Source: Ctenosaura bakeri
Taxonomy: Eukaryota; Chordata; Lepidosauria; Squamata; Iguanidae
DNA: 64,000 nt
Direction: 5' to 3'
Assembly: GCA_948474755.1 (NCBI GenBank)
Contig: CAOLHI010002142.1
Span: forward strand, 186,001-250,000
Shown: positions 1 through 9,141 of the stretch, piece after piece
Numbering within the stretch: position 1 is the stretch's first letter
How the letters are laid out: each line of letters starts with the position of its first letter
The notes under the pieces: generated by a model
Told to the model about the DNA's origin: nothing
The model's database searches: none
Seen by the model: the letters and a program-made list of their open reading frames with translations, nothing else
Made by a program: the position numbers and the translations under genes

Positions 1-265
1 AACTCTAATTTTAAACAAGAAAATAGAAATTAAATAAAATTTGGCAACAAAATAAAGTGTATTAGTTTCACAAGTGTATACTGTATAGATGCAGTTTAGC
101 TTTAAAAAATTGAATCTAGAAGTGTTTAAAATCATAGAATTCAGATCATTTTGTGATGCAAAAAAGCCCCCCAAACCCTAAATAATTCATCTATAGATCT
201 GATGAAGTTTGTATTATACATAGTAGGTTAGCTTTAGAGGTGAGAGTTCAAGTATGTGTTTGTTA
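1..265. other. intron flank of FBXO9, left of the DIRS element
   Basis: AT-rich sequence with no open frame, splice-bounded exon or recognised repeat. It is assigned to an FBXO9 intron only because the last FBXO9 exon follows on the same strand after the DIRS insertion. Confidence 0.5.
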
Positions 266-433
266 GTTCTTCTTCGTGGTTTCTGTGCCTCACACACTAG
301 GAGCTTTCGCGCGTGCGTGGTAGCGTTCGGAAGATTCTAGAGCTTAGTAGCTTGGCGGGAACCCCTCCCCCCTGCTGGTACTGCGCATACTCATCCCGCC
401 GAGCAACGGTCACTACTCGGTTCTTTCTCGCTG
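266..433. repeat. DIRS left inverted terminal repeat
   Basis: It matches the reverse complement of 5613-5809 over about 165 bp, for example the shared stretch TAGCGTTCGGAAGATTCTAG at about 321-340. The outermost 36 bases (266-301, including CTGTGCCTCACACACTAGG) reappear reverse-complemented at 5473-5511. Confidence 0.9.
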
Positions 434-645
434 CCATCGCGTACAGAAGGTTCTGCTTAGTGGCTTGCTTTTCTTGGTGTTTTTTCTTGGCTTGACTTCG
501 GATTTGGATTTTTGACTTCGGTTTTTGGGTTACGGATTGGACTTGTATTTGAAACCCCCCCCCTTTTTCTCCTTCTCTTCGGACTTCTCTTCGAACTTTT
601 CTCTCACCTCAGTCTCTTCTTCTTCTTGTTTTGGACTATCGGCCT

Positions 646-1683
646 ATGTCTGCGCCTTTCAAAAAGTACATCTCTTGTGGACGGAAACTCGCTCTCTCGG
701 ATAAGCATCGCGAGTGCCTTTTCTGTTTGGGCGAAACCCACAACACCCGGGCTTGCCCTGTTTGTAGAGAGTTCACCACCCAGCCTCTCCGCAACCACTT
801 GTCGAGGTTGAAATCCCCTTGCTGGGAACAGTCTTTGCGAGCGAGGGATCAGCTCGAGGCTCACGCCGAGATGTCCGAGAAACCACAAGCGACTTCACCA
901 TCGACGGCGTCAGCAGCTGCCCCACCGTCCACCTCGTCGGTACGGGGCTCGGTACCGACATCAAGGCTGTCCATCTCCTTGCTCCCGAGGATCCCGAAGT
1001 TGTCAGCTGCCAAGACAACTAAGGAGACACCTGCGGGCTCGCAGGCCTCCTTGTCAGCCGGGCCTCTAACTGCGACCCAGAAGAAACGTCTGACCACTCA
1101 GGATGAGAGTAAGGAGAAGGAGAAGAAGAAGAAAAGGAAGGAGAAGAGGCGCTCCCCACCTAAGGAGGTCCGCCTTCCCACACCTCCACCGACCCAGCTC
1201 CCTGGGGATCCAAGAGAGCTGTTGGACCTGGAAGAGGTCCTCGAGGTGTCGGATGAGGAGCAGGCCGTGGAGGTCCTGCCTTCCTCGGAACTGCCCGCCT
1301 TAATGGCTGCGGTGTCCCCGCCGAGTCACCGCAGATCGGTGGACCGCCGGGAGGACGTGATGGCCCAACACTGGCCTTCGCCCAGGCATGGGGCAGCCTC
1401 GGGCAGGAGCGAGTCCCGCTCCCTGGAGCAGAGAGTCAGGCCGCCATCACCACGCCACCAGGAGGTCTACTATGAAAGACCACACTCCCATCCCTTGACC
1501 GATTCGCTTTACACCTCTGCCTCCCATCTCGGCAGATACGGTCAGGAGTATCAGTGGTGTGAATATCCGGCTTTGTACCATTCCTATTTCCCATCTTACA
1601 GGGATCGGTACCACCCGGATGCGAGACGCTGGCTTCCGTTTCAACAGTCCCGCTCACCCTCCAGAGACGACCGTCCTTCCTGA
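646..1683 (+). pseudogene. DIRS gag-like ORF, N-terminal part
   Basis: An open frame runs from 631. The likely start is the second Met at 646 (MSAPFKKY), because the residues before it look like UTR. The N-terminus carries a Cys/His cluster (CGRK, CLFCLGETH, CPVCREF) typical of vertebrate DIRS gag-like proteins. A low-complexity Ser/Thr/Pro-rich stretch and a lysine-rich block around 1110-1150 follow. The frame ends at a TGA at 1681, in the middle of the protein when compared with the continuing homologous sequence in another frame from 1866. It is therefore a frameshifted pseudogene and not a host gene. Assignment rests on position in the element and on recalled family sequence. Confidence 0.8.
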
Positions 1684-1865
1684 TACCGAACATTGCGGAG
1701 CCGGTCACCATCTCTCGCCACCAGAGATCTAGAGAGCCCTCACCCCACTACAGGGCTGTGTCACCTCCACTGAGGGTCATGTCCACTGCTACCCGCCCGA
1801 TGTCGGAGGTCACGTCGACACAGGCAGTGGCGCCGGTCACAACAGTCACCCAAGTGCCTACATGA

Positions 1866-3019
1866 GTGTGTCCTGCGGTATTGCCGGTTACTTCGTCAGT
1901 GATGCCTCGTACTACAGCTCTGACCGCGACGTCATCGGTGGTACCGGTAGCGACGGAGCCTCCAGCAGTGACCCTAGATTGGCCTCCCAGTAGACCATCC
2001 AGGGATAAGTCTGCCAATAGGTCTCCGACTTCGTCCTCCCAGTCCTATGACTTGGACATGGAATCGGAAGACTCCACGCCAGCCTCCCATGAGTCACCTC
2101 CCTTGGCTTTCGGGGACCCAGTACCGGAGTCTGCGCCTGAGGATGTCCAGCAATTCTCGGCAATTCTACTCCGAATGGCCACGGCACTCGGTTTGAAGGT
2201 CTCGGAACCGGCTCTGGAGGAGGAAGACCCGGTCTTCCACTATGTGGAAGCTCATCAGCCGACCACCGCTCCGCTGCTGTTTCTGCCGAAGCTCATGCAG
2301 GCCCTGAAACACCCGTGGGCCAAGCTGGCTTCTGCCCAGCCTATACCACACCGGCTGGAGCACCTCTACAGAAAGCAAAAGGAGAGAGTGGAGTTCCTCT
2401 TTAGCCATCCGGTTCCGAACTCCATCGTGGTGGAGTCTGCCCAAACCAGGGATGGCAACAGGCCACATACCACCCCACCAGACTGTGAGGGTCATAAGTT
2501 GGACACTTTTGGCAGGAGGTTTTACACCGCCTCCTTGCTAATCGCCAGGGTGTCCAACACGCAGGCGTGCCTTGCGGCCTATCTCCAGAACCTGTTGGAC
2601 CGCTTTGCTCCTCTTCTGGCCGGCCTTTCAGAGGAGAACCGCCCGCCCATGGTACAGCTTTACAACGAGGCCGTGGCGATAGCAAATCAGCAGATCATCT
2701 CCTCGAAACATACCGTGGAGGTTGCTTCGAGGGTGATGGTAGGCTCCGTCGCTCTTCGCCGACATGCCTGCCTATGATCATCGGTACTGCAGGAGGACAG
2801 CCGGAGGCAGATTGAAGACCTCCCCTTCGATGGCCAAGGCCTCTTCCACGCCATGACCGACGAGGCTATGGACAACATTGTTAAGGCGCGCCTGACCGCC
2901 AAGAAGATGGGGATAAACCAACCATCCCAGTCCCGTCGGTCTTCAGGCTCACGACCATCCTGGCGCAGGCCTTCGTCCTCCACCTTCCACCAGCGGTCTT
3001 CTCAGTCCACCCAGTCCTG
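1866..3019 (+). pseudogene. DIRS gag-like region, C-terminal part, frameshifted
   Basis: An open frame of 303 codons (1866-2777) encodes the rest of the gag-like protein, including a helical segment around LLFLPKLMQALKHPWAKL and an alanine-rich stretch near its end. The reading frame shifts at about 2775. The homologous C-terminal part (motif AMDNIVKARLTAKKMG, then a Ser/Arg-rich tail) continues to about 3019 in a different frame. The ATG at 1866 is only the first Met after the upstream shift and is not a real start. Confidence 0.75.
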
Positions 3020-3214
3020 ACCATCGACCGTCTCCTCGGCCCAAAGATCGTTCCGATGACACCCGGCCTCCTCATCCAAGAAATCTTTGTCCGAGGCGAA
3101 GTCCCGGTTTTGACCACTTCTGCAGGTCACCACCACATCCAACTTTCAGCCTGCCAGCAACCTTCCAAGATCAGTTGAGCCTGGCCAGACACCTCACTTT
3201 ACCATGGCATTCAC

Positions 3215-4010
3215 CGGACACTGACGCTTCTGACCCGTCTTGGTCTCGGGGTCAACCCGAAGAAGTCTCACCTCGAGCCCGTGAGGGTGCTGGACTTCAT
3301 CGGTGCCACACTGGACTCAGTATCGGCGAGGGCCTACCTACTGATGGACCGGGCATGGACGCTTTGTCGGGCCACATCAACGGTCTTCACCGCCCCGACT
3401 GTGGCAGCGAGGAGAATACAACAGCTCCTTGGCTATATGGCATCCACCACCGCTGTGACCTACCTCACCAGGCTCCGTGCACAGCCCCTTCAACACTGGT
3501 TCGTCTGAGTCCTCAACCCGCTACTGGACGACCAGCGACGTCTACTTCGACTACCCCTGCAGGTACCCTCCTCCCTGCTATGGTGGCAGTCCTACAGCCA
3601 CCTCATGTCAGGCATACCATTCCAGGAGTTGACTCCGCGGGTTACGGTAATGACCAATGCCTCCCTCTTTGGTTGGGGAGCCCACTGCGGCCACCTCAAA
3701 GTCTGAGGTCAGTGGATCGACGACGAGACCGTCCTCCACATCAACACTCTCGAGCTGCTTGCGATTTGGAAAGCGCTGCAGGCCTTTCGCCACCTTGTTA
3801 CCGGCCACACGGTGCTGATCCTAACGGACAACATGACAACGGTTTGCTATGTCAACAGGCAAGGAGGGACTCATTCGACCACCCTCCTCAACATAGCCCT
3901 CGATCTCTGGAACTGGTGCGTCTCGCTTTGAATCCATCCAGTGGCGGTTCACCTGGCCGGGCAGGAGAACACCACAGCAGATGTCCTCAGCAGGGCACCT
4001 CTTGCCACCA
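3215..4010 (+). pseudogene. DIRS reverse transcriptase C-terminus and RNase H remnant
   Basis: In one frame (the frame of position 3281) there is an RT connection-like segment (LGLGVNPKKSHLEP, then FIGATLDS) followed by an RNase H-like domain: TNAS at about 3653-3664, LELLAIWKAL with Glu at 3752, ILTDN with Asp at 3827, and ADVLSR at 3977-3994. In-frame stops occur at 3506 and near 3703. The N-terminal and central RT, including the catalytic double-Asp box, is absent between the end of gag (about 3019) and here, so an internal deletion is inferred. The first RNase H catalytic Asp appears as Asn (codon 3656-3658). Downstream (to about 4425) a Trp/Pro-rich region containing PYWPKQHW, usual in these elements, is readable in another frame. 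Confidence 0.8.
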
Positions 4011-4414
4011 CGAGTGGTCCCTCTCCAACGAGGCGTTCCAGACGATTCGAGACCGCTGGGGTGAGCTGATAATCAACCTCTTCACCACCGGCAAGAACGC
4101 AAAGTGCCGTCGGTACTCCTCGAGGGCCGGTCACGATCGCGGTTCCATCGGCAATGCCTTCCAGTTCAGGTGGAACGAGGGACTTCTCTGCGCGTTCCCT
4201 CTGTTCCCCCTACTGGGCCGGGTGAGATCGAAGATCCGAGCCGACGTCATCCTCATAGCCCCGTACTGGCCGAAGCAGCACTGGTTCAAACCCTTGCTCA
4301 AGGCCGCCCACGACCGACTTCTCAGGCTTCCACTGACACCGGACCTATTGTCGCACTCCAATGGCCTCGTACTCCACCCAGACCTGCCGCTCTTGGCCCT
4401 CCATGCTTGGAGGA

Positions 4415-5442
4415 TATTGCTGTAGACGATTCTGTCATTGGTAACGTCTTGACCGTGACCAGGAAGGAGTCGACACGCTGCAGCTATCATTACAAGTGGC
4501 GGTGCTTCGTAGTCTTTGCTGAAGCAAGACAGGAGCCGGTATCGCCTGTCAACCTGCCTACCATACTCCACTACCTCTTGCACCTTTGACAGCAGGGCCT
4601 CGCCTTCCCTTCCTTGAAGGTGTACCTCGCCGCCATCGTGGCATACCAGCCTCCACAATCCTCCTCCGCGGCTCTCTTTCAAGACAGTACCGTGAAGCAG
4701 TTCATGAAGGGCCTGCAGTACCTGCACCTGCCGGTATCGCCGCCTCTACCGCCGTGGTCCCTATCCCTGGTGCTATCGCAGCTAACGAGACTGCCCTTTG
4801 AACCGATGGCGACTGCTGATGACAGGCTGCTCACCATGAAGACTGCCTTCCTTGTGGCTGTCACCTTGGCCAAGCGAGTGGGAGAGCTGACAGCCCTAAG
4901 GTCTGATGAGCCCTTCATTGTGTTCCACAGGGACAGTGTTCCTCCGGCCTGACATCTCATTCTTACCGAAGGTGGTGTCCAACTTCCATCTCAGTCAGGA
5001 CATCATCTTGCCAACCTTCTATCCGGACCTGACTACACCTTTGGAATGATCCCTTCATTCCTTGGATCTTTGTCAGGCCTTGGACTTCTACAAGGACAGA
5101 ACCACCTCTTTTCAACAAACCCCGCACCTTTTTGTGTGCTATGGCAGGCGTTGAAGAGGCCACAAGGTGTCCACCCAACATTTTTCGAAATGGGTGGCCG
5201 GGACAATCCTGCTGTCGTACGAGCTTGCCAAGAAGCCTCCACCAGCATTCCTCAGAGCTCATTCCACCAGAGCCGTTGCGACATTTGCAGCCCTCCTGCA
5301 AGGAGTTGACCTGCAGGAACTCTGCCGTGTGGCGACCTGGTCTCAACCATCGACCTTCGTGCACTATTACAGACTTGACTGCCGGTCCCACAGAGTGCCT
5401 GGTTTGGACGTGCTATGCTGGCTTCTGTACTATAGGACCTGA
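4415..5442 (+). pseudogene. DIRS tyrosine recombinase, frameshifted
   Basis: A phage-integrase-type tyrosine recombinase is spread over several frames. An N-terminal SAM-like segment with STRCSYHYKWRCF lies near 4470-4500. A core segment contains KRVGEL (Arg codon 4875-4877). A last segment carries HSTR (His codon 5260-5262, Arg 5269-5271) and the nucleophile region HYY (Tyr codons 5365-5370). The R...HxxR...Y set is therefore still visible although stops and frameshifts (for example TGA near 4588) prevent translation. The recombinase would integrate the circular DNA intermediate of DIRS elements without a target duplication, which fits the lack of one here. It ends just before the internal complementary region. 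Confidence 0.82.
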
Positions 5443-5472
5443 CCCACCACCAAACCGATAAGCTACATAGTC

Positions 5473-5573
5473 TCCTAGTGTGTGAGGCACAGAGACCACG
5501 AAGAAGAAGAACAGGTTGTTTACCTGTAACTGTAGTTCTTCGAGTGGTCATCTGTGCCCTCACACACACCCGC
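5473..5573. repeat. DIRS internal complementary region
   Basis: Bases 5473-5511 are the reverse complement of the left outer end (266-301), with one or two mismatches. Bases 5506-5573 are the reverse complement of the right outer end (about 5750-5809). The two segments share AAGAAC at their junction, so the region records the fused circular ends. It is the template used to regenerate termini in the accepted DIRS replication model. Confidence 0.88.
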
Positions 5574-5612
5574 CCAACCGTCCCCTCTTTTCAGGTCCCT
5601 GTATTTTTTTTT

Positions 5613-5809
5613 GGCGGACTACAGAACTGAGGAGTGACCATTGCTCGGCGGGATGAGCATGCGCAGTACCGGCATGGGGAAGGTGTTCCCGCCAATCTAC
5701 TAAGCTCTAGAATCTTCCGAACGCTACCGCACACACGCGAAGGTCCTAAGGTGTGAGGGCACAGATCACCACTCAAAGAACTACAGTCACAGGTAAGCAA
5801 CCTGTTCTT
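5613..5809. repeat. DIRS right inverted terminal repeat
   Basis: The inner part is the complement of 266-433. The outer 28 bases or so (ending in CCTGTTCTT at 5801-5809) extend beyond the left repeat and are matched only by the internal complementary region. Such asymmetric ends are normal for DIRS. Sequence from 5810 on is ordinary AT-rich intron. Confidence 0.85.
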
Positions 5810-6455
5810 GCCAGGCCACTGTGCCTCCACAAAAATAAATATAACTGCACATTTACTGTGCTTTCTGAGATTCTGTAGTCCTCTGCATCAGAAAAGCTGG
5901 AGGATTTTTTATCAAAGTAAATGTTGTTTGATGAAAAACCTCCATTCTTCAGTTTGTAAGTAAAGCAAATCTTATTTGTGTGTCTGCATGCGTGTGCCTG
6001 CCTACTTCTACAATATTTTACTACTTCACAGGTTAATTTGCTTCTTTTATGCATGGGGAAGGGGCTAAATGCTGTGCAAAGCAGAGAAAACCCTCTTTCC
6101 TGGTGACTAGAATTCTTACTTAAGGATTTCTCTGATTTCTGAGATTTAATTAGGTGTTGACCCACATACCTGCAAATATATGTTTGCAACCATATGGTAC
6201 AGAAATGTACTTTTAAAAGAAGAAGAAAAATAAAATACCATTTTGAGGAAGCTGAATTTTATGTCCTGTATCATATTCTGTGGTGGGGGGGGGAGGAACG
6301 TGCAAAATTTAGTGTGTGTACAATATTTCAAGTCATTTCTATTTTTAGATCACAAGTTAGCAAAGAATGGGCACCAGTAAATAATTTAAACCAGTCCTCC
6401 CTCTTTGGGCAAGATATTGGTCAGGTCTAATTCATTTTTTTAATGTCCATTTTAG
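5810..6455 (+). other. remainder of the FBXO9 intron, with splice acceptor
   Basis: AT-rich non-coding DNA with a G run near 6283-6292. It ends in a T-rich tract and an AG acceptor at 6454-6455. No additional FBXO9 exon was found here. Confidence 0.6.
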
Positions 6456-6564
6456 GTCTACTGGTGAGACAGCCGTCTCTTCTTTTGACATTGACAAGAT
6501 GTACACGCCTTTGTTCTTTGCACGAGTGAAGAGCTTTACTGCATTTTCAGAAAGGCCTCTTTAA
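6456..6564 (+). CDS. FBXO9: FBXO9 last coding exon (C-terminus of F-box only protein 9)
   Basis: A polypyrimidine tract and AG at 6454-6455 precede an exon whose first base completes a codon begun upstream. Thirty-five further codons follow, then TAA at 6562-6564. The peptide begins STGETAVSS, continues [18 protein letters not shown] and ends TAFSERPL, which I recognise as the C-terminus of FBXO9. FBXO9 is the substrate-recognition subunit of an SCF ubiquitin ligase, with roles reported in turnover of Tel2/Tti1 and PPARgamma. The F-box and TPR-like parts are encoded by exons left of this window. The neighbour GCM1 lies convergently downstream, as I recall for human 6p12, which supports the call. 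The recognition is from memory and no alignment was run. Confidence 0.85.
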
Positions 6565-6619
6565 GAAGGTCACATCTCTTGCATGAAAAAATTACAGCAA
6601 ACAACACTTAAGTTATAAA

Positions 6620-6662
<43 letters not shown>

Positions 6663-8919
6663 TATATATTTGAATTTTATTTTAAAATTGAGGGATCTTT
6701 TTGGAAGAACAGATACTGGAAGTAAACATATGATCTAGGGTGGCAGGGTTATTTCATTGGTTTTGAAGTCAAGTTTACATATTATTTTACACTTGTTTAT
6801 GTTGTGAAAACACTTTGATAACCGAAAAAGGCATTTTTGCCATGTCATTTTATGAGGAAATTTATAAACTGTTTTCTGTCCAGTGTAAGGCTTCATCTGC
6901 CTATGCACCTTAAGTTCAGGTATTGCTATAAACCCCATTGGTGTACATAAGACATGGTGTGTTTGCTTTGGGGGAAGGCTCAAAATGTGAAAAATATATC
7001 CTACATTTGTATGTGGCCCACCTACACATAATACATTTATGTTGAAATGGATGTATTTGGGTTGACTTTCAGGTAGAGGCATTGACTTCAGTGTACACTA
7101 CAGCCTTACAAAAAATTAAGCCAAGCCAAATTGGAAGTTAAGTATTTGTTTTGGAATTACATTGTTTCATACCATCACGGTTGTTAAGCCAATAGATTAC
7201 ATTGTAAGGCGTAGAAGATGAGACAGGAATCACATTGGGAAACTGGCTGGTTTTCTCATCTTAATCCAAGAAAAGACTTCTGAAGCGAGAGCAAGTCTAG
7301 GAGTGCTGAACATCAATGTGTATTTTTAGAAATTTTGTTATGCAACAAAAATAGGGCTGTACTTCAGTATATTTGTCTTTTCTTTAACTCTTCATGTAAC
7401 TGCTAAAATACTGCACATCTTTTGGGTGTTTTGTCATACTAAACACATTTTTTTTTTTCTTTTTTGGGACTTCTACAGATGTTCAGGTACTGTGTGCTGC
7501 TTCTCCCGTGTATGTTCCTTGGGAGTTGGATGCAACTGCTGTATGGCGCTTATCATAAAACTGTACTTTCAATCATAAAACTAAAATTTCCAAATGATTT
7601 TTGTTTGTATGTTTTCTGAGTGGCATTGCATTTTGTTCTTTTTGTATAATGGAACATGGCATGTTAAAATGCTGAATTATATTTACTTGCTATAGGATCC
7701 AATGCTGCTTGGGAAAGTCCTCTACCATTGTTAATATTGTCCACTTTTCAGCAGGAGGATGACTGACTTCCTTTTGGGTGCCCAAATATTCCTCATGTTA
7801 TACATTAGTCTTACTTGCCATAATGACCATGCTTCTCATGATCAGCTGTCTAACACTCTTTTCTGTATGAATGGAAAAATAATTGGCATGCCCTCATTCC
7901 CCAGTTAATTTTTTGTATGCCACATAGCCTGTATATTTTCAGTCAGACCACCCCAAACATATGCTTCAAATTTCGTGAAAATCTGTTGAGCCATTTATAA
8001 ATGATTCAGCAACAGACAGAAATTACTAATACTGATTAATCAGTGGCTTTTCTCAAACATTCACATTTAAATGCATAATTAAAAATATCATTTTTGGGGA
8101 TCCCATGCTAACTTTGCAAATGGTGACATCTGACACACTACTTTGGCTTCAATCAGTATCATTACAGTCCTTGAAACTTGGTTTTGTTTTATGAAGGTTT
8201 GCCAGGCAGTGTGATTGGCTTTTTAAAGAATGTGTGAAAAAATTCATTGTACCTTCTAGCCAATACAAATATTGCCTACTGGTGCTATTCCGGATTCAGT
8301 TGCTAGAAAAAATTGCATGGTAAATAGAGGTGGTTCCCTGTAAGTAAGATTTTATTGTTATGCATTTAAATTCTTGTAAGCCTTCATTGCTCCCACAGGT
8401 ACATGAGTAATATCTCTCTGTGTGCTATGTTTTTTCTCCGTCCTCCACTTTCTCTGCTATTTTTTCTTCCTCTCCACCTTCTGGGATTCTCAGAAAGGGA
8501 CGGGTTGATATTAGAGCAGCCTAAGTTTCCTGATAGCCCTGGAAACTAGATGACAGCTGAAGATTGCCCAGTCTTCCAGGATGTGAGAACTCTGTCTCTC
8601 CCATAAAAGCATTATGCAAGATGACATATAAGCCTCTGTTCCTCCCAACAAATACTGTGTTATCTGTGTTATCTCTTTCATTTCCTATTACACATTTTAT
8701 GTAGCATAAACTATCCACTTGCACAGAATAGTCTGAATGTGTGCATATGTAATCCTGTTGATTTGGGCATGCAAAATTTAAGGAAAATTACTGTTTTCTT
8801 GTCTTTTGCAAGAGATGCTTTATCACATTAGTCTTCCTGAAACTGTATGGAGAATTTGCCAATGTTATTGGTGTTGGTTCTCCCGAGCTTGAAAATAACA
8901 CCTTTTCACTTTGTACGTG
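6565..8919 (+). other. FBXO9 3' UTR and downstream flank
   Basis: Non-coding, AT-rich sequence follows the FBXO9 stop with no interspersed repeat that I recognise until the SINE at 8920. That is compatible with a long 3' UTR. Candidate poly(A) signals are CATAAA near 7550 and ATTAAA at 8079-8084. I cannot tell which, if either, is used. A GT/AT microsatellite lies at 6619-6671. Confidence 0.5.
6619..6671. repeat. (GT)n(AT)n compound microsatellite
   Basis: About 11 GT units are followed by a run of alternating AT with one irregular step, inside the FBXO9 3' UTR. Confidence 0.9.
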
Positions 8920-9141
8920 TATGTATCTTTAAGTTACTTACAAACTTATGATGACCCCATGAATTCCATAGTTTTCTTAGGCAAAGAATACTCAGGAGTG
9001 GTTTTGTCAGCTTCTTTCTCTGAAATATAGCCTATAGCACGTGGTATTTGTTGGTGGTCTCCCATCCAACTATTAACCAGGGCTGGCCCTGCTTAGCTTC
9101 CAAGATCAAATGGGATCTGGTGTCTATAGGGTAGTTAGGCT
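8920..9141 (-). repeat. 5S rRNA-derived SINE
   Basis: The reverse strand begins at the right with a 5S-like head (complement of CCTGCTTAGCTTCCAAGATC and of the ATGGGAGACC block) and continues into the body shared with four other copies here (GGCAAAGAATACTCAG). 5S-headed SINEs are known in squamates. Old, diverged copy. Confidence 0.8.

Larger units (their letters stand above)
266..5809 (+). mobile_element. DIRS-type tyrosine-recombinase retrotransposon, decayed copy
   Basis: The element is about 5.5 kb. The ends are long inverted repeats (266-433 and 5613-5809), and an internal region at 5473-5573 is the complement of both outer ends joined together. This inverted-repeat plus internal-complementary-region layout is diagnostic of DIRS elements, which replicate through a circular intermediate and integrate with a tyrosine recombinase. 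Between the ends lie, in order, a gag-like region with a Cys-rich N-terminus, a C-terminal RT and RNase H remnant, and a tyrosine recombinase with its Arg, His-x-x-Arg and Tyr residues. All frames are broken by stops and frameshifts and the RT catalytic core is missing, so this copy is not autonomous. GC content and CpG density are much higher than in the flanks. It sits in the sense orientation in the presumed last intron of FBXO9. Confidence 0.92.

Noticed and set aside
604..2983. Several other open frames on both strands inside the DIRS element
   Set aside because: They are shadow frames of the GC-rich gag-like region.
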